Origin: Rodentolepis nana | Lineage: Eukaryota > Platyhelminthes > Cestoda > Cyclophyllidea > Hymenolepididae | Direction: 5' to 3' | DNA length: 13,361 nt | Assembly (NCBI GenBank): GCA_900617975.1 | Contig: UZAE01001439.1 | Location: 1-13,361 of the forward strand | Shown: in pieces, positions 1 through 9,000 of the stretch | Numbering within the stretch: the first letter of the stretch is position 1 | Layout of the letters: the number at the start of each line of letters is the position of its first letter | Position numbers and translations under genes: made by a program | Notes under the pieces: generated by a model | What the model saw: only the letters and a program-made list of their open reading frames with translations | Databases searched by the model: none | Told to the model about the DNA's origin: nothing

Positions 1-560
1 GTAAATAAGTTCTAGAGGGTTACTGTTAAGCATGTTTTCGATTTCCTTTCCAGCTATGTTTATGTTCTTATAGCCCCATCTGGTGGAATGGGCGTTGAAA
101 TCTCCTAATACTACAGTTTTGTGTGAGATGTTCAGAAGATCAAAGTTGGGTCTATTCTGGGGTGAATTATAGACTGCGTATATCTTGAAGTTGTTTTGAC
201 ATTTCTAAACATTTAATCTGATTATTTCACATTTGTCTTGTGTCGAGCCCATACTCTTGATTAGATCGTAGTGTGAGGTGAGGCCTTCTTTAGCTCCAGT
301 TAGAATTCCACTTGTAACTTGCCGTTATTTAGGTAGAAGGTATATGGAGTAACCTGAGAATTAGTAGTATTTGAGGTTGTCATCCGTTGGTTGACTTCCA
401 TGTTTATGAATATGTCTATATCATAGGTTAGTAGAATTTTCTGGATTTGGATCTTCGTGTCCTGTGACATCCCTCCAGCATTCCACTGAAGGATCTGCAG
501 AAGGCGTGATTCTCCATGACAAGGGCGATTTGTCTTATAGCTTCGTTTCAAGTTGATCAT
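1..560 (-). pseudogene. Broken endonuclease (EEP) domain of a LINE
   Basis: The frame opens at 560 with MINLKRSYK and carries LQILQWNAGG, the typical N-terminal strand of the exonuclease-endonuclease-phosphatase (APE-type) domain of LINEs, which nicks target DNA for target-primed reverse transcription. The frame stops near 300 but resumes one frame over with ILTGAKEGLTSHYDLIK, so there is a frameshift at about 298-303. A TAG stop follows at 205-207. Beyond it the domain continues with IYAVYNSPQNRPNFDLL and VVLGDFNAHSTRWGY. The GDFNAH block (88-105) holds the catalytic Asp/Asn pair of the EEP fold. The copy is therefore dead in at least two places but still recognisable. The LINE clade cannot be settled without the reverse transcriptase. 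Confidence 0.85.
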
Positions 561-586
561 AATAATTTAAAGTCAACTGCCGAGTT

Positions 587-658
587 ATAGGCTTTTTTGT
601 CATATGAGTATAAATTAACCAGGGTGCACCACGTGGAGGTAAGTCTATTACACACCCA
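587..658 (-). ncRNA. Delta-like (HDV-fold) ribozyme, degraded copy at LINE 5' end
   Basis: In minus-strand sense, P1 pairs 652-657 (GGGUGU) with 622-627 (GCACCC). P3 pairs 638-640 (ACC) with 628-630 (GGU), closing the 7-nt loop L3 (631-637, UCCACGU). P2 pairs 641-648 (AUAGACUU) with 587-594 (AAGCCUAU), with one A-C mismatch. J4/2 is a C (complement of 599) followed by A residues. P4 is weak, with only UAU/AUA pairing firmly, and the base at the predicted cleavage position is U rather than G. This is probably an old, impaired copy. It would lie at the very 5' end of the LINE, where ribozymes of this class occur in R2, RTE and ingi/L1Tc elements. Confidence 0.6.
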
Positions 659-872
659 ACAACTTGTGGGATAATATTTTATAAAAAAAGCATTTAAATT
701 CATAATTAAAATTAAAGTTCACCAGGGACTAAATTTTCCCATGAGTTATGAAAAATGGATAGTATCTCTATTTCACTAAAATTTTATTTAAAAAAATTCG
801 TGAACCAGGAGCAGTCACTATATGACTAAAGACTATATGACCCGAAGAAGATTGATTTTCGATATGCATCAG
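659..872. other. AT-rich spacer before the first visible exon
   Basis: This is either intron or 5' flank of the CtBP-like gene. I found no in-frame coding exon supplying the missing N-terminus. The segment ends with an acceptor, gatatgcatcag, just before exon sequence at 873. Confidence 0.4.
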
Positions 873-1100
873 GCTTTGTCTTGCGATTGGTCAATGCAGA
901 CTACTGCTCCTCATGCCACTTTCTTCATTCTTCATTTTTCGTTCGACAGATTCTACATACAACAATCGTAATTGTGTTCTACGACATGAGTCTTTTCAAT
1001 AAAGATACTCTACGACATTTTAAAAATCTTCAATTTGTTGTCCTTGCTGATACCTTGGATAACTCAGTGGAAGACGCCATTGATTACCTGGGAAGAAACG
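873..1100 (+). CDS. CtBP-like exon A
   Basis: The acceptor is gatatgcatcag|GC and the donor is AAACG|gtaaga, phase 1 at both ends, 228 nt. It encodes FVLRLVNADYC and TTIVIVFYDMSLFNKDTLRHF, matching the start of the CtBP substrate-binding domain up to the strand before its IGSGFDN loop. Here that loop reads LADTLDN, so its glycines are lost. Confidence 0.8.
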
Positions 1101-4100
1101 GTAAGAAATTGGCTTAATTTCCTCATTTTACTCATTTGCTAAATAATAAATTTGGGATTGTTAAATCGGGTTTGCGTTAATGTTTTGGTGTGGTACAGAA
1201 GCTAGGCTGTCTTGAAGATGAGATATGAGTCAATTAACAGCGTGTTTGCAACATAGAAGGTTCGACAATGACTCCTATGGTCAAGGTTTAGTTCATTTTA
1301 ATAGGCTTTACACATGAAGTTAATGAAGCATTTGCGGTAAAATGCTTATTTTAAGCCTATGGTTTATCCTACAGTTATATTTAAATAAAACTCGGGGTTT
1401 CGCTAGTTTTATTTATATAGATTGGTGCGATTCGCAACCCTGGCAACAGTAAAAAATGAAAGGGGTATGCCGAGAAGAGAAAAATGGATTAATTTGAAGT
1501 CAGAATTATAATTCAGCTGCACTTTGTGCAACTTACAAATCTCGTCCAACTTAAAGCAGTTACTGTCTCATGCATATGCTTGGTTTAAGGATGTAAGTTA
1601 CGCAAAATTATGCAAAGTAAATTGTGGTGGTAAACTGTCAATCAAAATTTAAAAAGAGAGGGAGAGAGACTGATAAACATGGCACAACTGATGAATTTCG
1701 GATTCTTGAACGAAAGGCGCTCATTTGGAAAGTATTCCTCAGTCTAAAGGGGATAGAAACGGATTAATTGACTCGTTGACAGATCGATTTCGCTATCGCC
1801 ACTTCTTGTTCCCTATACCATTGACAAAGCCTTCCTAAGATCGATTTCAATTGCTTCTTCCAATTTAAATTGTTCAATTTTTTTGTAACACTGAGAGTAA
1901 AAATTATATATATATATATATAGTATACTTTTATTGCTGGAGCATATGCTATATTACCTCTTTAGGCATTCCCCACAAAATCACACTTCCCCAGCCTGAT
2001 ATAGACATAGCGGCTGATCTAGTCTTCTCAATGATTCTTCAAGTCAACTACAAGGTTACTTCCATTCAAGCCAACCATAACGGTCATACTTCTCGAGCAG
2101 AAAGTGTGTACTTTACGAGGAATCTCCGAGAAAAGATCGTTGGAATCATTGGTTTAGGTAAGTTTTGTGTTACTGAGATATGAAGCTACTATTCTCCTTC
2201 TTCCAGTGTTGATGTCATGCTTTCATGCCCACCATTAATTATTTCTTATTTAATTTTTCTTAAATTGGTTACCGATTTGTCTCCGTATTCTAGCTTTCTC
2301 ACGTAGAGACCTATGTTCTTTTCTAGATAAGTTCACATTTCAGTTTACTAACTAATGAGACAAGATTCGTTTCGAACCCCTTTTAAACCAGAAATCTAAG
2401 CAACTATTTCTCATTTTCCAGTCAATATGAAGGCTAGGAAGGATGACAGCATACATTCCCTTTATTTTCAAATCTTATTGTCAAGTCTAACAGAGCGTTT
2501 GAAAAGTCACCGAACACTCAATTATAAGGTATTTTAAATCAGCTGTCTAGACTAGAGTAATATATCTCCATTTTAACTACCCATGATAAAGGGAAAACTC
2601 CAGCGAATATTAAAGTGAAGGAATGGAAATAAAAAAGAGGGATAGCGGAGATATTAAATAGGTCAAGAAGAAGTTGCCAGGACATCAAGAGATTTACTTC
2701 ATTTTACTTCTGGGATTACTCAGCCGTTCATATTCTCCTTGAGAGAATAGCTATTCTCGTGACGTGTTAATGTGGGTGGATGGGATTATGTCCACAAAAC
2801 TCAGAGCATCTTGCCATTTTGAAAAAATGAAATTGTTAGTCATGATATTCCTCTAATATTTGCAAATGGATTTCATAAAGCGTAAGTACAAAGTGGGTTC
2901 AATTTGGATTTAATCAATCTAAAATGAAGCTTTTCTTTTTCAATATGGTATAAAGTGGCTTTAATTTAGCCATAATTAAGTTTCCTGTTTGGGTTTTCTT
3001 GAGTTAAGAGTGATACTACACGATTTAAGCAATTTCCCGTTTCTCTATTGGGACAGTTGGCTAGCTGCGTTATTATTGGCCAGCAGAGATGCTAATGTTC
3101 GGTTGACCCGAAAGCGCACTTCCTTCCGGCTATTTTTTTCTCCAGTGTGTTAAAACTTGACAGCCATATTTGTGTCCTTATGTGGTAGACTCTGCTCTTA
3201 GACCAAGGGGGCGGGTGGGGGAGGGGGGGATTAATTAGGGTCTCAATGTGCCTATGGCGTGAATATTAAATAACGCACGGGTCGGAAGTCCACTCAAACC
3301 CCATCTTGCTCCTCCTCCCACTTATTGAATTGGTGAAAATTTGTTAAATTCTAAAGAAAATTTAATAAAATTGTTAGTTAAGATAGTATATCAATTATAT
3401 TTGATAGTTAGTAACTTTTAAGAGAAAAATTGAAATGTCGCCATGTTAAAATTATGTTGGCTAGCATAAGTAGCACTCTCTGTTCTGTTGCTGGAGTGAG
3501 GTTTAGTTCGAAACTACGAAGATCTATTCCCCAATGTCTTTTTTCTGTCCAATAAATTTTCGTAGTACCGATGACTATGACCATCAAACAAATAATTTAT
3601 ATTTTTCTCGCAGTTAGTGTTCTATTATTTCTTACTATGAGTCAACTTCCGTTCTCAACCGCACAAAACACCCATATTGTATCGGCTTCGAGCATTCGAA
3701 ACCAGGTTTTATGTATGGGAAAGTTCGATCTTCCCATTTTTGAAGGTTGAGTGTTCAATAATGTGTGGAAATCGCTTCACCTTCCTTGTAAAGACTTAAC
3801 TTCAGAGTCATAGTTGGGTGCTGAAGCTTTTCAAGGGGACTTTTGTCCTCGAATATACCATCTATTCAGCTTCTACTATGCACGTTGAATACTATTCCTC
3901 TCGCTGTGTTTTAAACGGCCTATGATTTCCACTCTACGTTAGATGACTTTAAATAGAGCACAAACTATTGGAGGATGTTTCGAATAGTCGTAATCGAATG
4001 TGCTTGAATATCACTTACTGTCCCTTGTTGTTGTTGTCGTCTCTTGTCACCACGAAGCTAAACACTACAGCGTTATTTAGCTCGACAGTCATCATCATTC

Positions 4101-6058
4101 ACAAGGGAGTACATACAGGTAAAGAGCCTATTCAAATTATTTATTTGGAGAGTTAATTGATCCAATATATATCTTGAATACCCCCCTAAATGACTTTCAC
4201 TTTCAGACGCAATTGGCTTAGCTGTCGCTAGACGATGCTCTGTATTTGGACTCAAGGTCGTGGTGTATGATCCAACTCTTCCTGAAGGAAGGTGCAGTGG
4301 TTTTGGCTTTGAAAAGGTGGACTATCTTGAGAAATTACTACCTCTTTGTGACTTTCTTTCTTTCCACTCCTGTTGGTTGGAGGTGGATTACATTAGTCAA
4401 ATTGATATTTCTGGACACAGACTCGGAATAATTAGGAAAGGTACGCCTGATAATCTAATTCGTTGTTCAATTTTGCGAGCTAACTGAAATCTAAAGCAGC
4501 ATATATTCACCACCAAGTTTGGTCAATCACATTGGTTAATTCTGGCCGACAGGAAGGGTGGAAGAAAGTGGCTTCCTCATAGAAGTGGTTCAGGGATGCC
4601 TGACCTCTACCCAAGTTAAGCTTTCGATAATCCATCTCAAAAATCAACTCTAGAGATTAGTTTCAACTTAATTTCCTTTGTCATATCCCAAAATTTAAAT
4701 AATAAATTTTTTCACCTAGATGAAAGATACAAGGAATGGTTTTTGCCACCTAAACACTCTTTTTGAATAAAGGCAGAATAATCAAGTGGCAAACCAATTT
4801 GCTTGTCAAGTAGGTGTCGTGAAGTTATCATTAGTCCTGGAGCTGACTTCGGGGCTTCACAGAGAGGCGAAGGAACATCAGAGTGAGAAAAAATTGAGAG
4901 GGGTAACAGAAGAGTGATTCACAGATGCAAAAGAGACAGACAGACAGACGCAAAGGCATAAAAAGGTGAGGTGATTACTGTGGAAGTAGTCGAATATGAC
5001 ATACAATGGGGTGAGGGTAGTTTGAAGTCAGAAGTCAGCTGCCGGTTAATAGACTTTTTTGCCTTATGAGTATACGTTGCCCAAGGTGCACCACGTGGAG
5101 GTAAGTCTATCGCACACCCCCCCCCCCCCCTATGGGAAGTAGTTCTGAGCTTTAAGCTTCTGTTTTGATTACCTTACAGTTGCAACTTTTGACAACCAAT
5201 CACTTTGAAATCATTTTTGTTTACATTGTGTAAATATTGTAAAAAAATTGAAGGAAACATCACAATATATATATATATATATATATATATCGAGTTCTGC
5301 CAGCCCCAAACTTGCCATTATCTCATCTCCATCAAGAAAGATGTTGAAAAGGATATGAAATTGGCTAATCTGCTCGGCTATCTCAAGAAAAAATGAATTA
5401 AAGCGACTACGAAATCGGCCAATAATCGGTGAAAAGCAAGCTTTGACGATGGCAATTCATTTAATTTAAATTACAGAACATAACCTAACTACTCCGGTAA
5501 TATTTCATGACACCGCTCGAAAAAAATCTAATGAGGTGAAGTTCATTGATATCCTGATGTTGATCTCACTCTCTCAGGTACTCTAATTATCTCATTTAGT
5601 TAGGCCCAGAGATATCCCTTTGGCAGTCAACAACCTCTCCCAGAGTAGATGGACTTGTGAAATATTGCACAAGAGCACCGGTAGGAAGCCTGAAGAAGGA
5701 TAACTGATTGTGTCAACTGTTGTCCCCTTTATCGATCATTTTACCAAAGGGCCTGGTTTAGTAAAGCTTGAGTAAGTAATAACTATAGCTCTCAAGTAAG
5801 CTAGCGAATACTCGATAAGTTTAGAAGGTGAATTACTGATACGTTAGTGTACTTCAATGGCACTTTCTGTTAGCCGATGTCCATCGTTTCTCACAATTTA
5901 AATAGCAAAACTGTTTACGCATTGTCGTAGGTACTGCTGATAAGTCTTGTTTATTTTATAATCGAAACAATGCAAAAAAAGCAAAACTACATTCTCAGAC
6001 ACAATAATTAAAATATTTAACTTTAAGCAAATTAATTATTTTCTCCAACTTTGAAATA

Positions 6059-6105
<47 letters not shown>

Positions 6106-7879
6106 GGACCTTATGTAATCATTTTACATTAAGACATAATTTTCCTTGAAAAAAAATCATGCAGTCAATTAAAGTTAATTCCGTTTAATTACTAGTTTAT
6201 TTAGTTATGATGAAGTCAGTTGTATGTCTGTGTTTTGTTCCAATGCTGCTTTGTGCAAGCGAGAGCCGATAATGATAACCCATGGCCACCTTTGATTCAC
6301 GTCTCTAATCAGCTTGAAGTCATTTTCCTCCTCAAAATTTCACTTTGAAGCGGAAATGGGATTTCAATTACGCCTTTCTGGACATCCTAAGCACCACCCA
6401 TTGCTTATTCAATAACAATGGGGAGGAATACGAGAAAGGGTTGGGGGTGGGTGGGTGGGTGGGTGGGGGGGGGGATACATGATGAGAGGCATAATCTTGA
6501 ATTACCTCCTTGCTTAATCTCTAAATTACTTCTTTCTATCAACTCATAGAAGCGAGTCTAATTTGCCTAACCAACCGTGTAAACTTCGATTATTTGGCCC
6601 TTACCAGAAGTCTTAACCAGGGTAACATCGAAAGTGTCGTTCTCACAAAGAAGCATGTCGCCAATCTTCTCTCTCTGCATACCTCAATTTCAGGTAAGCT
6701 ACTGCATTATTACCCTTTTAATGTCATAAAGTATAAAAATGAACTTTGTGCTCTTCTTGGCTAATTTAATCCACAAACATATTTTCATTTCTAAGAAATT
6801 TATTTTCGAGGAATATATTGTAGAAGGAAATAAAGCATTTATGGTGGTATCTTAACGATAATCATTTTGTGTCTGTAGTGCAATAGTTAATGTGGCAATT
6901 CAGATTCGATTAAAGACCTAAAATACCGGATCTAGTTCGTTAATTCCGCATATGGAAAATCTCACTTCATTTTCTGATAAGTTAATATCCAGTTGATTGG
7001 GTATATGCAAGTCCTAGGTGTTGATCAGCATTTACTGTTGGTAAATGCGTTCTGCAGACAAGTGAAAGGCTTATCCCAGCTACGAAAGTGTCTACAAAGT
7101 AGCTGGCAAGACAAAAAATTATTGAAGTTGGTATGGACTTAAGTAAAAGGGTCAAACAGAAAAATGCTTTACGCTTCTGAAATCCATTTGACTTCGTAAG
7201 TCAGAACTCTGTTTGTTGTTGTACTGGTTCACTCCTTTCAATCTGTTGAAAGTTAACTTAAATAGAACAGAGGAGATAAGAGTCCTTCAGAAACGAGGAT
7301 GAGCACTACTTTACAAATTTGCATTGGCTTTTGTCACAACTGACAACTTTCCACTTCTTCTTTAACTGAAGAACGCGCACATATCCAAATATACCATTTA
7401 TTATAGTTAGAGACGCGATCCGCATTCAATGCTTGCTTTTAATTTAATCCTAGAGGATATCAGGTCATTGTCAAACATCCATGAGATTAACCCCGGCAAG
7501 CTGATAACAAAAGAATCGCTTATTACACATCGTCAAAATGTCTGCGATTTTGTGTTAAGCATTCTCAATGAGCTGGGGAGACGAAGTAGTCCACAACCAA
7601 CTGGAACGCAGAAACTTAGCCCAGTTGAAAATCAGTGCCCAACCAATTCCATTAAGTCAGAAGTGACAACCAAAAAGCAAGTAAAAATCTACCAAGAAGG
7701 GTTAGAAACCGAAGGTACGCTTATTTCAAATAATCAAAGTTGTCTTCATTATTATTTGTGAATGATACAGTAATTTATATTTTGAAGTGAAAGAACCAAA
7801 GGACCATCATTACAATCGCATGTTATTCTCAATTGATACCCTTGTTGAATCTGGAGAAGACCCCGAAAGAATATCTTAA
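873..7879 (+). CDS. Divergent CtBP-like D-2-hydroxyacid dehydrogenase, six exons, 5' partial
   Basis: The exons are 873-1100, 1966-2157, 4207-4440, 6550-6693, 7454-7714 and 7788-7879, giving 382 residues plus a split first codon. CtBP proteins are NAD(H)-binding dimeric transcriptional corepressors that bind PxDLS-type motifs. FVLRLVNADYC (residues 1-11) matches the opening strand of the CtBP substrate domain. LREKIVGIIGL then AIGLAVARR (about 128-149) matches the Rossmann entry. VVVYDPTLPEG (157-167) keeps the ribose-binding Asp (161). ASLICLTNR (219-227) onward matches the catalytic region. Residue 140 is Asp where CtBP has the second Gly of GxGxxG. The catalytic Arg, Glu and His positions are Asn226, Ala255 and Pro279. 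The tail after about 310 is polar and probably disordered. An unseen upstream exon must supply the start, because no in-frame ATG precedes 986. The clean splicing, open frames and poly(A) signal argue for a functional pseudoenzyme. A recently dying paralogue cannot be excluded. Confidence 0.82.
1101..1965 (+). other. Intron 1 of the CtBP-like gene
   Basis: This is non-coding and AT-rich, with a TA dinucleotide run at 1905-1922 close to the acceptor. I see no other feature. Confidence 0.7.
1966..2157 (+). CDS. CtBP-like exon B
   Basis: The acceptor is ttacctctttag|GC and the donor is TTTAG|gtaagt, phase 1 at both ends, 192 nt. It encodes GIPHKITLPQPDIDIAADLV and LREKIVGIIGL. It ends within the dinucleotide-binding motif. 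Confidence 0.85.
2158..4206 (+). other. Intron 2 of the CtBP-like gene
   Basis: This 2-kb non-coding stretch contains two short open segments with splice-like ends (2422-2528 and 3614-3707). Including either would break the Rossmann motif and the phase. The G-rich tract at 3207-3229 is the only clear low-complexity feature. Confidence 0.65.
3207..3229 (+). repeat. G-rich tract, possible G-quadruplex
   Basis: There are four runs of three or more G within 23 bases, in the sense strand of an intron. This is compatible with a G-quadruplex. No function is implied. Confidence 0.4.
4207..4440 (+). CDS. CtBP-like exon D (third visible exon), Rossmann core
   Basis: The acceptor is gactttcactttcag|AC and the donor is AAAG|gtacgc, phase 1 at both ends, 234 nt. 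It encodes AIGLAVARRCSVFGLKVVVY, DPTLPEG and EKVDYLEKLLPLCDFLSFHS. This is the best-conserved exon and the one that identifies the family. Confidence 0.9.
4807..5130 (-). mobile_element. Short ribozyme-headed retroposon, intronic copy
   Basis: In minus-strand sense it starts with a G run (14 C on the + strand at 5117-5130), then the ribozyme head, then the family body: the TTCAAACTACC block, a TCACCTCACC block and a CTGTCTGTCTGTCTC block. It ends near 4807 with a diverged version of the family 3' end. The body matches the copies at 9001-9330 and 10785-11093 over their whole length. No TAAA tail or target-site duplication is visible, so the 3' end is probably old or truncated. It has no coding capacity and presumably moves with LINE enzymes. 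Confidence 0.75.
5049..5120 (-). ncRNA. Delta-like (HDV-fold) ribozyme, copy 2
   Basis: In minus-strand sense, P1 pairs 5114-5120 (GGGGUGU) with 5083-5089 (GCACCUU). P3 pairs 5100-5102 with 5090-5092, with L3 UCCACGU between. P1.1 is CC of L3 with GG at 5081-5082. P4 is CGUAU, loop ACUC, AUAAG, with one mismatch. J4/2 is GGCAAAAA with the candidate catalytic C at 5061. P2 pairs 5103-5110 (AUAGACUU) with 5049-5056 (AAGUCUAU), eight perfect base pairs. Cleavage is predicted before the first paired G, near 5120/5121, although the G run makes the register uncertain. Confidence 0.72.
5265..5290. repeat. (AT)n microsatellite
   Basis: This is a perfect AT dinucleotide run within intron 3. Confidence 0.95.
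6070..6102. repeat. (AT)n microsatellite
   Basis: This is about 16 AT units in intron 3, preceded by AAC trinucleotides. Confidence 0.95.
6443..6474 (+). repeat. (GGGT)n / G-run, strong G-quadruplex motif
   Basis: Five or more runs of at least three G separated by single T occur just 75 bases before the exon at 6550, in the sense strand. This fits a stable parallel G-quadruplex. Any effect on splicing is untested. Confidence 0.6.
6550..6693 (+). CDS. CtBP-like exon F (fourth visible exon), former catalytic region
   Basis: The acceptor is caactcatag|AA and the donor is TTTCAG|gtaagc, phase 1 at both ends, 144 nt. It encodes ASLICLTNRVNFDYLALTRS then LNQGNIESVVL. This aligns without gaps to the CtBP stretch around its active-site Arg. 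Splicing 4440 directly to 6550 needs no further exon in the 2.1-kb intron. Confidence 0.8.
6694..7453 (+). other. Intron 4 of the CtBP-like gene
   Basis: This is non-coding, with no repeat or RNA gene recognised. The last 43 bases are open in the exon G frame, but using them conflicts with the phase 1 donor at 6693. Confidence 0.6.
7454..7714 (+). CDS. CtBP-like exon G (fifth visible exon)
   Basis: The acceptor is taatttaatcctag|AG and the donor is CCGAAG|gtacgc, phase 1 at both ends, 261 nt. It encodes DIRSLSNIHEINPGKLITKE, then SLITHRQNVCDFVLSILNEL, which fits the CtBP helix after the catalytic His. A polar linker rich in Ser, Thr, Pro and Gln follows. The open frame extends 43 bases upstream of the acceptor, but only the acceptor at 7454 keeps the phase. 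Confidence 0.75.
7788..7879 (+). CDS. CtBP-like terminal exon H
   Basis: The acceptor is tttatattttgaag|TG. It encodes KEPKDHHYNRMLFSIDTLVE then SGEDPERIS and ends with TAA at 7877-7879. The intron before it is only 73 nt. Family similarity is lost here. The assignment rests on phase, open frame and the poly(A) signal shortly downstream. Confidence 0.6.
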
Positions 7880-7961
7880 CACCTGGAAAAGATGCAGAAG
7901 ATATTGTTTCCCATTTTTATTATTACATGAAAATCTTAAGAAATCCTTTTCATATTATTTG

Positions 7962-7967
7962 AATAAA
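7962..7967 (+). terminator. Poly(A) signal of the CtBP-like gene
   Basis: AATAAA lies 83 bases after the stop codon and is followed by a T/C-rich stretch (ctcctctttt), as expected for a cleavage and polyadenylation site. Confidence 0.65.
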
Positions 7968-8888
7968 ATCCTCCTCTTTTAACGCATTCGGTTTGAGAAT
8001 AATGAAACTTGCTTTAAGATTAATGAAATTAATGCGATAAATTCTACTAGTACACCCGTGCAGTCTTTGTGTGGTGGAATGAAGATCAATTGACCAGCCA
8101 AATAGCACCTTTTAAAGTACAAATTCCAATGAATAACGTCAATTCATCCTAATAGAATGGGTGTTTTCATAAAGCTGAAATCCCAAGTTTTACATTACAA
8201 TGGAGTTTTAAAGCAAAGAAATGCACCGCCGGAGTTTTAAAATCAACCCAAGTTGGCTCACTTTAAGTTCCGAACCTTTCTAAAGGAGCTTTTGGCGGAC
8301 GAGTGACTCATATCAGTCACGAGAACAGGGAAATGTGGAGATAATGAGTGGTGCATCCATTTGATTCCATGTTCACCATAGGATTCATGTAAGGGGGAAA
8401 TGATTGGAAGTAAAACATTAGAAACCACTTAATTTACTTTTTTTGATGACAGGACAAAAAAATGCAATCTTCGACAATGCGAAAACAATGTAACACTTAA
8501 GAACAGAAGGGGGGGGGGAGATCGCTTTTAATGGAAGTATTTAAGTGGGAGGCAAGGAAGCAGGAGCTTCAAAACCACCAACTCAATTGTTTATTCATTA
8601 GTTCAAGTTTGACCAGACATATCACTTTAAGTGCCTAATCTTCTTCATACGAAAAATATGAAAGACACTATTTCCTTCGATTTCTAAACCATCCATTTTC
8701 ACATAATTCGTGTAGCATCCAAATGAACTGTGGTTTTCAGCTTTTAATTTAATTCGTCATTTAATCTCCATTAAAACGCGACGGCGAGGGACTTGGTTTG
8801 TGCCATTGTCCTAGTGAAGACGGTTCGTACATCAATCTTTCGCACTTAAGATAATCGCTATTCGTCCACTAGCTAGTTCATTAACACT
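7968..8888. other. Intergenic, no gene seen
   Basis: This is AT-rich DNA with a G run at 8509-8518. No open frame, RNA gene or family repeat was recognised. Confidence 0.55.
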
Positions 8889-8977
8889 CTTTGTGTCTGT
8901 CCATCTCGTTCACACCTCCCCCCTCTCTCTATTAAGCCCGAAGGCAGGTAAATAGCTGTCAAAGCGCCTGCCATTTG
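8889..8977 (+). mobile_element. Old truncated copy of the retroposon 3' half
   Basis: CTTTGTGTCTGTCC, a C/T-rich stretch, AAGCCCGAAGG and finally GCGCCTGCCATTTG follow the same order as the 3' half of the complete copy at 9001-9330, with internal deletions. It is in the same orientation and ends just before that copy, so the younger element inserted beside or into an older relative. Confidence 0.5.
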
Positions 8978-8985
8978 CCATGGCC

Positions 8986-9000
8986 AAGTACTGATTAGTG
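8986..9000 (+). repeat. Left target-site duplication
   Basis: AAGTACTGATTAGTG is identical to 9331-9345 and immediately precedes the first base of the retroposon. Confidence 0.88.

Larger units (their letters stand above)
1..658 (-). mobile_element. 5' end of a non-LTR (LINE) retrotransposon with ribozyme head
   Basis: Read on the minus strand, this stretch starts at 658 with the family head, then has a short leader, then an endonuclease-like reading frame that runs out of the window at position 1. The head (587-658) and the ORF start (558-560) are about 27 bases apart and in the same orientation, so I infer that the head is the 5' UTR of this LINE. The reverse transcriptase and the 3' end would lie to the left of the window, so no target-site duplication can be tested. 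The coding part is broken (see the pseudogene entry). Alternatively, a short element could have inserted by chance beside a LINE fragment. Confidence 0.7.
4441..6549 (+). other. Intron 3 of the CtBP-like gene, with an inserted retroposon
   Basis: This is a 2.1-kb intron hosting the antisense retroposon at 4807-5130, AT runs at 5265-5290 and 6070-6102, and a GGGT/G tract at 6443-6474. I found no exon in it. The retroposon is antisense to the gene, so its ribozyme would not cut the gene's pre-mRNA. Confidence 0.65.

Noticed and set aside
2422..2528. Open segment NMKARKDDSIHSLYFQ with splice-like ends
   Set aside because: Including it would split the Rossmann GxGxxG motif and end in phase 0, sending the next exon into a stop.
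3455..3520. tRNA-like B box (GTTCGAAAC) in intron 2
   Set aside because: No cloverleaf could be drawn and no convincing A box at proper spacing was found.
3968..4255. Short open frames on both strands before exon D
   Set aside because: They have no motif and overlap the intron and each other, consistent with chance frames.
4246..4431. 61-codon frame overlapping exon D
   Set aside because: It is an out-of-frame shadow of the well-supported CtBP-like exon.
5205..5396. 63-codon frame ending in GYLKKK as a terminal exon
   Set aside because: It runs through an AT microsatellite, has no CtBP similarity, and exon D joins the exon at 6550 in phase without it.
5478..5576. Open segment EHNLTTPVIFHDTARKK with acceptor and donor-like ends
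   Set aside because: It would interrupt a gap-free alignment between exons D and F. There is no family match.
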